Source: Methylorubrum populi (GTDB taxonomy: Bacteria; Pseudomonadota; Alphaproteobacteria; Rhizobiales; Beijerinckiaceae). From it: a stretch of 64,000 bases of DNA. The stretch spans positions 124,001-188,000 of the forward strand of contig JAQIIU010000002.1 in the NCBI GenBank assembly GCA_036946625.1. Reading direction: 5' to 3'. This document shows positions 55,625 through 64,000 of the stretch, in pieces (position 1 is the first letter of the stretch; the number at the start of each line of letters is the position of its first letter). The position numbers were made by a program, and so were the translations under genes. Under the pieces are notes generated by a model that saw nothing but the letters and a program-made list of their open reading frames with translations, did not search any database and was not told the DNA's origin.

Positions 55625-56968
55625 TCAGAGCCGGTTGTCGTTGATCGCCGCCGTCACCAGCGAGACCGAACTCCAGATCACGGTGAAGCAGAACAGCGCC
55701 GCGAACAGCGCGTAGAAGGGCGCCGGGTACTCGGAGTAGGTCGGCAGCAGCGGGGGCACGAAGGTCGCGAGGTAGATCTGCTGCTTGGCCGCCGCGATCC
55801 GGGCCCGGTCGAGGATCAGGCTCATCGAGGCGTTCAGCTTCTCCGCGACCGTCTGCTCGACCATCAGCCCCTCGTATTCGAGCAGGGCCTGGGTGAGGTT
55901 GTGCTCGGAATTGGTGACGATGCCGTCGGTGGTGAGGCGGCTCTGCAGATCCTTGATCTGGCCGTCGAGGGCGCCGACGGTGGCCACGAGCACCTGGATG
56001 CCGCGGGTCTTCTCGTCGAGCTTGGAGTCGCGCAGGACGCGCAGGTCGTTCTCCGCCTTGATCTTGTCCTTGCGCAGCAGCTCGATCGTGGTCATCGCCG
56101 TCTCGGCCGACTTCACCGGATCGATGATGCCCCAGCGGTTGCGGAATTCCTGCAGCGCGATCCGCGCCTGCTTGAGCCGCTCGGCCGACTGCTCCACCTC
56201 CCGCTTCGACTGGGCGATCATGTCGGCCTGGGCGCGGCGCGAGATGTCGTTGATCAGGGTCTCGGACCGGGCGATCACCTCCTTCGAGATGGCGACCGCA
56301 TCCTCGGGCCTGAAGGCGCGCACGCGCAGGTGGATCACGCCCGAGACCACGTCGATGTGCGGAACCACGTGCTTGTGCCAGTAGCGCACCAGCTTCTCGA
56401 TCGGCTGGCCCTCGCGGTAGCGGGCCCAGAAGTCGATCCCGTCCCGCGAGAACATCTTCTCGACGCCGAGCTCGGCATCGACGCCCTCGACCATCGGCCG
56501 GCTGGCGATGTAGTCGCGCAGGATGAAGCTGTCCTGGCTGTTGTGCTTGTGGATCAGGTCGGTGTGCAGGCCGAGATCGGCGCTGGCCATCGGCTCGACG
56601 TTGCCGCGCACCGCGAACTGCGACTCGACCATGTATTGCGGCGAGGCGATCACGAAGACGTAGAGCCCGATCACCGCCGTCGGCGCCAGCACGAACAGGG
56701 CGTAGCTGCGGAACAGCCGCTTCGCCATCCGCTCGGGCGGCCGGGCCTCCCGCGGCCGCAGGCCGGGCAGGCGGGTCCAGTCGAGGGTGCGGCGCGCCCG
56801 CTCCAGCGCGCCGCCGACGAGGGCGCGGCCCCGCCGCGGGGAGAGCGGCTCGATCGTCTCGGCATGGCGCCGCAGATCCGGCACGGAGCGCCGGGCCAGG
56901 TCCATGAGCGACTGAACGCTCGGGTTCGGCCGGACCCGGGTCTCCTGCTTGACCTCGTCGGACTTCAT
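55625..56968 (-). CDS. KpsE/BexC-like polysaccharide export inner-membrane protein
   Basis: 447 residues. A long N-terminal cytoplasmic part (about 1-85), membrane helix about 90-110, a large periplasmic coiled-coil stretch (about 230-370: RAQADMIAQSKREVEQSAERLKQA region), and a C-terminal helix (about 415-440). This layout and VIASPQYMVESQFAVRGN are typical of the capsule export co-polymerase family (KpsE, BexC, RkpR). Glycosyltransferases or an ABC partner are not within the window. Confidence 0.88.
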   Translation of the reverse strand: MKSDEVKQETRVRPNPSVQSLMDLARRSVPDLRRHAETIEPLSPRRGRALVGGALERARRTLDWTRLPGLRPREARPPERMAKRLFRSYALFVLAPTAVIGLYVFVIASPQYMVESQFAVRGNVEPMASADLGLHTDLIHKHNSQDSFILRDYIASRPMVEGVDAELGVEKMFSRDGIDFWARYREGQPIEKLVRYWHKHVVPHIDVVSGVIHLRVRAFRPEDAVAISKEVIARSETLINDISRRAQADMIAQSKREVEQSAERLKQARIALQEFRNRWGIIDPVKSAETAMTTIELLRKDKIKAENDLRVLRDSKLDEKTRGIQVLVATVGALDGQIKDLQSRLTTDGIVTNSEHNLTQALLEYEGLMVEQTVAEKLNASMSLILDRARIAAAKQQIYLATFVPPLLPTYSEYPAPFYALFAALFCFTVIWSSVSLVTAAINDNRL

Positions 56969-57184
56969 CGAATGGGGGCCCTCACGGATCCGCCGAAGCG
57001 CGCCCCTTCGACACCCAGGCCCGCGCGAAACAGGCTCGGGCAGGGCGCTCGGGGCGCGCTATCCCGTCTGCCGGTTCAGGTCACGTTCTTTTCGGCCCTT
57101 TTTAAGGCGCGGCGATCGGTCGGGATTGCGCCCCGGGCGGCGTGGCTGCGATACCGCCCCGGACACGGGGGGCGGCCCGAATCG

Positions 57185-57628
57185 ATGCGGGCCGGTACGG
57201 GAGGCGTCTTGGGACGGCGGCAGGATCCGGGTGGGGCGCCTCGCACGGCCAAGGCGGGGTTTTCCGACCTCGTTCTGGTCTGCGGCAAGTGTGCCAAGCG
57301 ACAGGGCGTGGCGCGCAAGCGGCTCGGCCGGGCCCTGAAGCGGGCCCTCGAGACGGATTCGGGCGGCAAGGGTCAGGCCAAGGATAAGGCCAAGGGCAAG
57401 GTGCGGGTGCTGGAGACGGGCTGCCTCGGCCCCTGCCCCAAGCGGATGCTGACGCTGGCCACGCCGCAATCCCTGGCGCGCCGCCGCGTCCTCCTGGTCG
57501 ATCCGGCGCTCGACGCCCTCGGCCCCGGGGCGCTGGGCCTCGACCGCACGCCCTCGCCTCTCTCCGGCCCCGCCGCGGTGGCCGACCTGCCGGCCGGGCT
57601 TCCGCCCGACGGAGGGCGGGATGGCTGA
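57185..57628 (+). CDS. 2Fe-2S thioredoxin-like ferredoxin
   Basis: 147 residues. The cysteines VCGKCAKRQG and TGCLGPCPKRM have the spacing of the thioredoxin-like [2Fe-2S] ferredoxin domain. A Lys/Gly-rich loop (about 60-72) lies between them and an Ala/Pro-rich tail follows. Electron carrier of unknown partner. The start at 57185 is the only good ATG before the fold. It overlaps the next gene by eight bases. Confidence 0.82.
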   Translation: MRAGTGGVLGRRQDPGGAPRTAKAGFSDLVLVCGKCAKRQGVARKRLGRALKRALETDSGGKGQAKDKAKGKVRVLETGCLGPCPKRMLTLATPQSLARRRVLLVDPALDALGPGALGLDRTPSPLSGPAAVADLPAGLPPDGGRDG

Positions 57629-58757
57629 GGCGCCGACCCGGAGCGGGAACGGGTGCGAAACGCCTCCCGCCGACCGGCCGCCGCGGCGCATCCTGAGCGC
57701 GCTGCTGCGCCGGCTGCCCCTCCTCGGCACGCTCGCCGGGCTGGGGCTCGGCGTCTGGCTCGTCGCCACCAACGACCTGACGGCGATCGGGGCGGCCTTC
57801 GGGCGGATCGGGCCGGCGGGACTCGCGGGCATCGTGCTGGCGCGGGCCCTCATCGTCGGGCTGTGCGGCCTCGCCTGGGCGCGCGTGCTCGCCGGCCTTC
57901 CGCCGGCGGGCCGCGCGGACGACGCGCCCGCGCGGCCCGTCGAGACCGGCGCCTTCGTGATCCTGCGCTTCGTGCGCGAGGGCGTGAACGTGCTGCTGCC
58001 GGTCGCCTCGGTCGGCGGCGAGGTGGTGGGCGGGCGCCTGCTGACCTTCTGGGGCGTCGCGGGCAGCCTCGCGGCGGCTTCGCTCCTGGCCGACATGCTG
58101 ATCCAGGTCGCGACGCAGGTGGCCTTCACCGGGCTCGGCGCCGCTCTCCTCTGGCGGCTGCCGGGCGAGGCCGCGGCCTCGCTCGCCCGCTGGACGACCC
58201 AGGCCGCCGCGGTGGCGGTGGCGGCGGTGATCGCCTTCTTCGCCCTGCAGACCCTCGGGGCCGCCCGGGGGCTGGAACGGCGCCTCGCCGGCCTCGGGCG
58301 CCGCTTCCTGCGCTCGGCGGCGCCGGACGGGACGGGAGCGGAGGCGCCCGCGGCGCGTGCTCCCTCCGTGCAGGAGGCCCTCGACGCGGTCTGGGCGCGG
58401 GGCCGCCGCGGGCGCATCGCCCAGTCGGTCGCCCTGCACGCCGCCGCCTGGGCCCTCGGCGCGGCCGAGATCTGGATCGTGCTCGCCTGCATCGGGATCG
58501 AGGTCGGCCTGACCGAGGTGCTGGTGCTGGAATCGCTCTCCCAGGCGATCAAGTCGGCGGCCTTCCCGGTTCCGAGCGGGCTCGGGGTGCAGGAGGGCGG
58601 CTTCGTGGTGGTCGGCGCCCTGTTCGGGCTCGACGCGGGCACCGCCATCGCCCTGTCGCTCGCCAAGCGCGTCCCCGACGTGGCGCTCGGCCTGCCCTCG
58701 CTGATCGTCTGGCAGACCCTGGAGGCGAAGCGCGCGCAGGTGCTGGCACCGCGGTGA
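57621..58757 (+). CDS. flippase-like membrane protein (HpnL / lysyl-PG synthase TM family)
   Basis: 378 residues, about eight membrane segments. Family motifs: VASVGGEVVGGRLLTFWG, SLSQAIKSAAFPVPSGLGVQEGGFVVVGALFG, and SLAKRVPDVALGLPSLIVWQ. These match the lysylphosphatidylglycerol synthase TM/UPF0104 family; the hopanoid-linked HpnL branch is common in this genus. No hpn gene adjoins here, so the lipid moved is unknown. Coupled with the ferredoxin gene by an eight-base overlap. Confidence 0.85.
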   Translation: MAEAPTRSGNGCETPPADRPPRRILSALLRRLPLLGTLAGLGLGVWLVATNDLTAIGAAFGRIGPAGLAGIVLARALIVGLCGLAWARVLAGLPPAGRADDAPARPVETGAFVILRFVREGVNVLLPVASVGGEVVGGRLLTFWGVAGSLAAASLLADMLIQVATQVAFTGLGAALLWRLPGEAAASLARWTTQAAAVAVAAVIAFFALQTLGAARGLERRLAGLGRRFLRSAAPDGTGAEAPAARAPSVQEALDAVWARGRRGRIAQSVALHAAAWALGAAEIWIVLACIGIEVGLTEVLVLESLSQAIKSAAFPVPSGLGVQEGGFVVVGALFGLDAGTAIALSLAKRVPDVALGLPSLIVWQTLEAKRAQVLAPR

Positions 58758-58823
58758 ATCCGGGTTTCGAAAGGACGGGTCCTTTCGCGGGTCCAGGGCG
58801 GAGCCCTGGAGGAAGGCCGCCGC

Positions 58824-59387
58824 TCAGCCTTCGCCCGACACGAGCCAGCCCCGCATCGCCTCGAAGGCGCCGATGCCGGCGGCGAAGGCCGCCCGTCCCT
58901 CCGCTTCGGCCAGGCCGTCCAGCCGCTCCCGGAAGGCGCGCCAGAGCGGACCGGTCGCCGGCCCGCGGCCGGCATAGTAGGCGAGCGGCGCGGCCTGCCC
59001 GTGCAGCCGGGCGACGCGGCGGCCGATCACCGCGCCGCCGAGGGTCGAGCCTTCCAGCACGTAGAGCGCGCCGAGCGCCGCCCCCGCACCGTCGAGGCGG
59101 GGCGCGGCGGGCGCCGGCAGGGTGTCGAGGGCCGTCCCGTCGGGCGCGAGGGCGCAAAGGTCCGCGTCGAGGGCCGCGAGCCGCCTTCGGGGATCGAAGA
59201 AGGCCGGGTCGGCGAGCGCGGCGGCGATCGCCGGCTCGTAGGCGGCGTGGAAGCCGCGCAGGCGGGTCAGCAGATCCCGGTAGCCGGGCAGCGTCGCCAC
59301 CCGCGCCTCCCAGTCGAGGTCGCGCTCCAGCGCCGCGTGCGCCGCGGCCGTGGCCTCCCGCAGGCGGGCGTGCAGGCTGTCGGTCAA
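58824..59387 (-). CDS. heme oxygenase (biliverdin-producing)
   Basis: 187 residues. Heme oxygenase fold: proximal His17 in EATAAAHAALERDLDW, YRDLLTRLRGFHAAYEP, and distal helix ALGALYVLEGSTLGGAVIGRRV. It opens heme to biliverdin, the chromophore of the phytochrome. It is transcribed from immediately behind the phytochrome gene (seven bases apart), the usual bphO-bphP arrangement. Confidence 0.92.
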   Translation of the reverse strand: MTDSLHARLREATAAAHAALERDLDWEARVATLPGYRDLLTRLRGFHAAYEPAIAAALADPAFFDPRRRLAALDADLCALAPDGTALDTLPAPAAPRLDGAGAALGALYVLEGSTLGGAVIGRRVARLHGQAAPLAYYAGRGPATGPLWRAFRERLDGLAEAEGRAAFAAGIGAFEAMRGWLVSGEG

Positions 59388-59394
59388 GCAGGGC

Positions 59395-62064
59395 TCAGGC
59401 GTGGACGGTGAAGCAGGCGCCGTCGGCGTTCTCGACGTCGAGGCGGGCGCCGATCTGGTCGAGCATGGCGCGGATCAGCTTCATGCCGAGGCCGGTGCCC
59501 TGCGCCTTGGCGTTCTCCCAGCCCGGCGGCATGCCGATACCGTCGTCGCAGACCTTGAGGCGCACGGCGCCCTCCCCGGCCGCCACGGTGATGCTGACGC
59601 GCGCGCCCTTGTCGGGCCGCCCGGCATACTTGAACGCGTTGGTGACGAGTTCGGTGGTGATCAGCGAGAGCGCCACCGCGTGGCGGTAGGGCACCATCAG
59701 GCCGGGCTCGGCGGTCAGCTCCACGCTGTGTTCGTCGCCGGCCATGCCGGCGAGGTCGTTGCACAGGGCCTGGATGGTCTGGCCGAGATCGACCTGCTCC
59801 ATGCTCTCGCCCTGGTAGAGGCTGTCGTGCACCCGCGCGACGCTCATCACCCGGGCCGAGGTCTCCGAGAAGGCCTGCCGGGCGCTCGGGTCGGAGATCT
59901 GGCGGCGCTGCATGTGCAGGAAGGCCGTGACGATCTGGAGCGAGTTCTTGACCCGGTGGTCGATCTCGCGGGTCAGCAGATCCTTCTGCTCCAGCAGGCG
60001 TTCCTTGTCGGCGAGCAGCCCCGTCAGCTCGTCGATCTTGCGGCGCTGGCGCAGCACCACGCCGTCGACGGCGTCGGCGAGCTGCGCGGCGAGTGCCACC
60101 TTCCAGGTCGCCCAGGGGGTGGAATGGCCGCGCCGCTCCTCGATCCAGCGCTCGAAGGAGCGCCGGGGCAGCACCGCCACCGGGCCGCTGCCCGGCAGGA
60201 CGGGCTTGCGCGGGTCGCCGCCCCAGGTCACGGTGCTCGGCACTTCCGGCTTGAACCACAGCAGCAGGTGCTGGCGCGAGGTGCCGACGAAGGCGGCGAG
60301 CACGCCGCTGGCGATCTCGGTATAGGCGGCGGCCGGCGCGTGGTGCATCACCAGCGTGTCCGTCACGAAGGTGGTCTCGCCCGGCGGCAGCTCCGCCCGC
60401 AGCCAGCCGGTCAGCGCCCGCACCGCGTCTTCCGCGGGGGGCGTGCCGACGAGGCAGATGGCCTCGTCCGAGACGATGCCGGCGCCCGACGCCCCGAACA
60501 GGTCGAGCAGGGTCGGGTTGCCCTGGGTCAGCGCGGCCACGAAGTCGTCGGAACGGGTCAGGCCGCGCACCATCCGGCCCTGCACGTCGAGATGGCGCTG
60601 CCGCTCGCTCCACAGCGCCTTGCCCTCGATCTCCTGCACCCGCATGGCGAAGGCGTCGGTGAGCACGGTCGCCGCGGCCCGGGTCTCCGGCGCGACGTAG
60701 TGCGGCCGGCGATGGTGGCCGATCATCAGGCCCCAGAGCCGGTTCTCGACCATGATCGAGATCGACATCGAGCCGTCGACGCCGAGATTGCGCTGATATT
60801 CGAGGTGGATCGGCGAGAGCGTGCGGTTCTGGGCGAAGGTGAGGTCGATGGGGGCGTTGCCCGCGGCGCGGTCGGCCACCAGCGGCACCGGCACGCAGTC
60901 CCGGTCGATCACGAAGCGGCTCTTGGCCTTGGTGTAGAGGGCGCGGGCCTGGGCCGGGATGTCGGAGGCGGGGAAGCGCAGTCCGATCAGCGGGCGCTGC
61001 CAATCCGGCACCATGTCCTCGGCGATGGCCTCGCCGTTCCACTCCGCGTCGAAGCGGTAGACCAGCACGGATTCGAAGCCGGTCATCGCCCGGATCTCGA
61101 GGGCGGCGATCTGTGCCGCCTCCGTGAGGGTCTCGGCGGCCCGCAGCCGCATCATGGCGAGTTCGGTGTCGAGGGGGCTCGCCGCGAGGAAGTCCTCGGG
61201 CCGCTCCGGCGCCAGTTCCAGCTCGACGACGACCCGGCCGAGATGGGCGTGCGCCACCAGATGAAAGTGCTCGCCTCGCGGCGGCAAGGTGAGGGCGCGG
61301 CGCATGAGCCGCCCGTCGGTCAGGGTGTGGGCGGCCAGCCCGTCGCGGATCGCCGCGACGATCTCGGGCGGGAGCACCGCCTCCAGGCTGAGCCCGTTGG
61401 GCGGGAACTGCTCGGGCGCCAGCACGTCGGCGGCGTTGGCGCTGAAGGCCAGGATCTCGAGGCTCGCCGCATCGGCGGCGAGCATCACCGCGTTCGGCTG
61501 GATCGAGCCGGGGATGTGGATCGGCTCGCGCTCGCACAGGCTCGGATCGACCGGCTCGGCGCGGCTGCGCTGCGCGATCGCGGCGAGGACGGCCTCGCGT
61601 GAAGGGCCGCCGACGATCTGCTCCAGGGGGCTGATCGTCAGCCAGACGCGCCCGCCCGCGCCGGTGCGCAGGCCGATGCGCGCCCGCACGGGGGCGGGGA
61701 TGCGGCCGAACACGAACTCGAACGTCTGGTCGCCCGAGCCCCGGCGTACGGTCCCGAGGAAGCGCCCGTAGAAGCCGGGCACGTTGGTGCTCGGCACGAG
61801 GTCGCGGAAGAAGTTGCGCCCGATCATCGCTTCGGACGGCAGACCGCACAGCACCTCCGCCGCACGATTGAAGGAGAGCACCTGCCCGGCGCCGTCGAGG
61901 GCGAGAATGCCCGCGCCGCATTCGTCCCGCTGCTCGGGCGACAGCGCATCGAGATCGACCGAGGGGTCGATCGGGGCGTCCTTCCGCCCCTCGGCGTGCA
62001 TCTGCGACGGATCGACCATTACGGAAGCCGGTATGCCTGCCGCGGCCCGGTTGTGCAATGCCAC
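59395..62064 (-). CDS. bacteriophytochrome histidine kinase with N-terminal PYP-like domain
   Basis: 889 residues. (1) A PYP-like PAS domain, about 38-148. (2) PAS2 with biliverdin-binding Cys177 in SLCEREPIHIPGSIQP, GAF with the PASDIPAQARALY motif, HLEYQRNLGV and GLMIGHHRRPHYV chromophore histidines, and PHY tongue PRRSFERW. (3) HisKA_2 with His703 in EIDHRVKNSLQIV and an ATPase domain. In domain 1 an ungapped match to photoactive yellow protein places Ser92 at the chromophore Cys69, Phe65 at Tyr42 and Ala69 at Glu46, so it cannot bind p-coumarate as PYP does. Start: GTG at 62064. Red/far-red sensor; output regulator not encoded next to it. Confidence 0.95.
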   Translation of the reverse strand: MALHNRAAAGIPASVMVDPSQMHAEGRKDAPIDPSVDLDALSPEQRDECGAGILALDGAGQVLSFNRAAEVLCGLPSEAMIGRNFFRDLVPSTNVPGFYGRFLGTVRRGSGDQTFEFVFGRIPAPVRARIGLRTGAGGRVWLTISPLEQIVGGPSREAVLAAIAQRSRAEPVDPSLCEREPIHIPGSIQPNAVMLAADAASLEILAFSANAADVLAPEQFPPNGLSLEAVLPPEIVAAIRDGLAAHTLTDGRLMRRALTLPPRGEHFHLVAHAHLGRVVVELELAPERPEDFLAASPLDTELAMMRLRAAETLTEAAQIAALEIRAMTGFESVLVYRFDAEWNGEAIAEDMVPDWQRPLIGLRFPASDIPAQARALYTKAKSRFVIDRDCVPVPLVADRAAGNAPIDLTFAQNRTLSPIHLEYQRNLGVDGSMSISIMVENRLWGLMIGHHRRPHYVAPETRAAATVLTDAFAMRVQEIEGKALWSERQRHLDVQGRMVRGLTRSDDFVAALTQGNPTLLDLFGASGAGIVSDEAICLVGTPPAEDAVRALTGWLRAELPPGETTFVTDTLVMHHAPAAAYTEIASGVLAAFVGTSRQHLLLWFKPEVPSTVTWGGDPRKPVLPGSGPVAVLPRRSFERWIEERRGHSTPWATWKVALAAQLADAVDGVVLRQRRKIDELTGLLADKERLLEQKDLLTREIDHRVKNSLQIVTAFLHMQRRQISDPSARQAFSETSARVMSVARVHDSLYQGESMEQVDLGQTIQALCNDLAGMAGDEHSVELTAEPGLMVPYRHAVALSLITTELVTNAFKYAGRPDKGARVSITVAAGEGAVRLKVCDDGIGMPPGWENAKAQGTGLGMKLIRAMLDQIGARLDVENADGACFTVHA

Positions 62065-62235
62065 GGCGGCCTTTGTCCCCGATTCGGATTGCGGAAAAGA
62101 CGGGCCAAGTCCCTGTCAGATCCACACTTTGTCTGAAACCATACAATCCCCGCGACACGGTGCGCAGCCTCCGCCGCCCCGTTCGGGGCAGCGGCGGTCG
62201 GGCTCCCGCGCAGGGGCCGGGACGTGCTCGGCGGG

Positions 62236-63624
62236 TCATGCCCGGGGCAGCCGGCCCGCGAGATCGGAGAGCGCGGTTCCGAGCCCTTCCTCCAGGGCCG
62301 GGTGGTAGAACGGGCGGTCGCGCAGGCGCCGCAGGTCGAGCCCGTCCTGCACCGCGTAGGCGAGGATGTGGCCGAGATGCTCCGCCTCCGGGCCGATCAG
62401 TTCGGCGCCGGCGAGGCGCCCGTCGGCTTCCGCGTAGAGGCGGATGCCGCCCTGGGCCCGGTCCATCACCTGCGCCCGGCCCTGGTCGCAGAAGTCGGCA
62501 CGGCCGACGACGTGGCCGGCATCCGGATCGAAACCATTGCCGATCACGGCGATCTGCGGCTGGCTGAACACCATGGCGAGCGCGACCCAGCGCTCCGGCC
62601 GCTCGGCGCCCTCCCCTTTCGCGATCCGTGCGGCGTTGCGGCCGGCGATGCGGCCCTGCCGGTTCGCCTCGTGCAGCACCGGGCGGTCGGCGTTGGCGTC
62701 CCCGGCGATCAGGATGCGGGTTCCCTCGCACAGGAGCGAGCGGGCGTCGTAGGCGGGGCTTCCCCGGTCGTCGAGCCGGGCGCCGGTCCGATCGAGGCCG
62801 ATCCCGTGCAGGTTCGGCGGGCGGCCCGCGGCGGCGAGCACCCGGGCGAAGGTCTTTTCTTCCTCGCCCCCGGCGCCACGCCAGCCGAGATGGACGCCCT
62901 CGCCGTCCGGCGCGCCGGATTCCACCTTGGCGCCGAGATGCAGGTCGAAGCTCCGCGAAAAGATCGCGCGGGCCGCCGCCTTCAGGTCGGGGTCGCTCAG
63001 GCCCCCGAGGCTGTCGCCGGGATCGAACACGCTCGTCGCCACCCCGAGCCGGGCCATTCCCTGCGCGAGTTCCAGCCCGACCGGGCCGGCGCCGAGCACG
63101 GCGAGCGAGGGCGGCAGGTCCTCGATCTCGAACACGGTGTCGGTGGTGAGCACCCGGGCGCCGAGGCCCTGCAGCGGCTCGGGCACGCTCGGGCTGGAGC
63201 CGGTCGCCAGCACCGCCGCCTTGAAGCGCAGGCGGGTGTGGTCGTCGATGCGCAGGAGGTCCGGTCCCTCGAAGACCGCCCGGCCCGTCAGGCGCGATTC
63301 CTCCGGCAGCGTGTCCAGCCCCTCGAAGACGGAGGCCACGAAGCGGTCGCGCAGGTGCCGCATCCGGCCGAGCACCGCGCGGCCGTCGACGCGCACCGGG
63401 CCGGCATGGATGCCGAGACGGTGCGCCTCGCGGGCGTCCTGCGCGGCCTCGGCCGCGGTGATCAGGAGCTTCGAGGGCATGCAGCCGACCCGGGCGCAGG
63501 TGGTGCCGCCGGGGCCCTGCTCGATCAGCACGGCCTTCGCGCCCCCAGCGAGCGCGGCCCGGTGGGCGGCGATGCCGGCGGTGCCGGCACCGATCACCGC
63601 GACGTCGCAGGCGATGTCCCGCAT
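62236..63624 (-). CDS. dihydrolipoamide dehydrogenase-like FAD oxidoreductase
   Basis: 462 residues. FAD dinucleotide fold VAVIGAGTAGIAAHRAA, active-site disulfide in GGTTCARVGCMPSKLL, NAD fold VLGAGPVGLELAQG, FAD tail ILIAGDANADRP, and C-terminal dimer domain with FYHPALEEGLG, carrying the catalytic His-Glu pair. Normally such enzymes reoxidise lipoyl groups or reduce related substrates with NAD(P). No lipoyl-enzyme gene is close by, so the partner is unknown; a mercuric- or glutathione-type reductase is less likely from the motifs. Confidence 0.88.
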   Translation of the reverse strand: MRDIACDVAVIGAGTAGIAAHRAALAGGAKAVLIEQGPGGTTCARVGCMPSKLLITAAEAAQDAREAHRLGIHAGPVRVDGRAVLGRMRHLRDRFVASVFEGLDTLPEESRLTGRAVFEGPDLLRIDDHTRLRFKAAVLATGSSPSVPEPLQGLGARVLTTDTVFEIEDLPPSLAVLGAGPVGLELAQGMARLGVATSVFDPGDSLGGLSDPDLKAAARAIFSRSFDLHLGAKVESGAPDGEGVHLGWRGAGGEEEKTFARVLAAAGRPPNLHGIGLDRTGARLDDRGSPAYDARSLLCEGTRILIAGDANADRPVLHEANRQGRIAGRNAARIAKGEGAERPERWVALAMVFSQPQIAVIGNGFDPDAGHVVGRADFCDQGRAQVMDRAQGGIRLYAEADGRLAGAELIGPEAEHLGHILAYAVQDGLDLRRLRDRPFYHPALEEGLGTALSDLAGRLPRA

Positions 63625-63628
63625 CGCC

Positions 63629-64000
63629 TCAGGCCGCCATGGTGAGGACGGCGCCGCCGTCGACGCGCAGGTTCTCGCCGGTGACGAAGCTCGCCTGCTC
63701 CGAGCAGAGGAAGGCCACCGCCGCGGCGACCTCGTCCGCCCGGCCGCGGCGCCTGGCCACCATGCCGGGGCGCTTCTCCGCGAGGAAGCTCTCGATCGCC
63801 TCGTCGAAGGAGACGCCGAGGTCCTCGGCGCGCTTCTCCATCATCGCGTCGGTCATCGGCGTGGCCACGAAGGCGGGCGCCACCGAGTTCACCAGCACGC
63901 CGTCCGGCCCGTAGGCCTTGGACAGGCCCTTGGTCAGGTTCATCAGGCCGGCCTTGGCGGCGCAGTAGGGCAGTTCCTCGACATAGGGCTGCACCGCGTC
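63629..64000 (-). CDS. short-chain dehydrogenase/reductase (partial, N-terminus outside window)
   Basis: The visible C-terminal 123 residues carry the SDR catalytic YCAAK (Tyr-x3-Lys), the NSVAPAFVATPMTDAM segment after it, and the closing FVTGENLRVDGGAVLTM. The NAD-binding Gly motif lies beyond the right edge. Substrate cannot be told. It is transcribed toward the dihydrolipoamide dehydrogenase-like gene, four bases apart, so the two probably share a transcript. Confidence 0.9.
   Translation of the reverse strand, partial: DAVQPYVEELPYCAAKAGLMNLTKGLSKAYGPDGVLVNSVAPAFVATPMTDAMMEKRAEDLGVSFDEAIESFLAEKRPGMVARRRGRADEVAAAVAFLCSEQASFVTGENLRVDGGAVLTMAA

Overview
The window is GC-rich chromosomal DNA of an alphaproteobacterium, most likely Methylobacterium/Methylorubrum (Hyphomicrobiales). 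This is inferred from PQQ precursor peptides, the serS-surE-pcm-nlpD / yajC-secD-secF gene order, a flagellar cluster with SciP- and FlbD-type regulators, a possible hopanoid-type flippase and a bacteriophytochrome. No RNA gene or CRISPR array was seen.

Left part (1-9.3 kb): a housekeeping block of Mth938-like gene, secF, secD, yajC, a divergent DUF815 ATPase, an NlpD/DipM-like LytM factor, pcm, surE and serS. SerS carries an AT-rich insertion of about 95 residues. 9.3-18.9 kb: repeat-rich spacer, two tandem pqqA peptide genes without pqqBCDE, a MarR regulator, a DUF6163-like protein, a 3-hydroxyisobutyryl-CoA hydrolase-like enzyme, hemB, a small secreted protein, an SGNH hydrolase, an RDD protein, the leucyltransferase bpt and a CcdA-like protein. 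19-26 kb: a gene-poor AT-rich gap, a DUF3649-PepSY-DUF3325 membrane operon, an SNase-like protein, and a PepSY protein with a two-component pair and a lone receiver.

26.8-31 kb: a compact operon of kaiC, two different kaiB genes and a PAS histidine kinase with fused receiver. 31-38 kb: a Sua5-type tRNA-modification enzyme, an acyl-CoA dehydrogenase, and a TetR regulator divergent from an EmrAB-like efflux pair, with two identical 19-bp palindromes between them. 38.1-42.1 kb: an accessory island with a truncated transposase, a lower-GC M20 carboxypeptidase, an intact IS4-family element and an IS5-family remnant. 42-47 kb: a sensor kinase, a TVP38-family membrane protein, a PmtA-like methyltransferase and mnmA.

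47.3-55.3 kb: a flagellar cluster (fliK, flgD, sciP, fliF, fliG, fliH, fliN, flbD) with a candidate CtrA box before fliF. 55.3-64 kb: a small conserved protein, a KpsE-like polysaccharide export protein, a 2Fe-2S thioredoxin-like ferredoxin overlapping an HpnL-like flippase, heme oxygenase next to a bacteriophytochrome kinase with an N-terminal PYP-like domain lacking the chromophore cysteine, a dihydrolipoamide dehydrogenase-like flavoprotein and a partial SDR.

At least four families of dispersed palindromic intergenic repeats (called A-D here) occupy most larger gaps.
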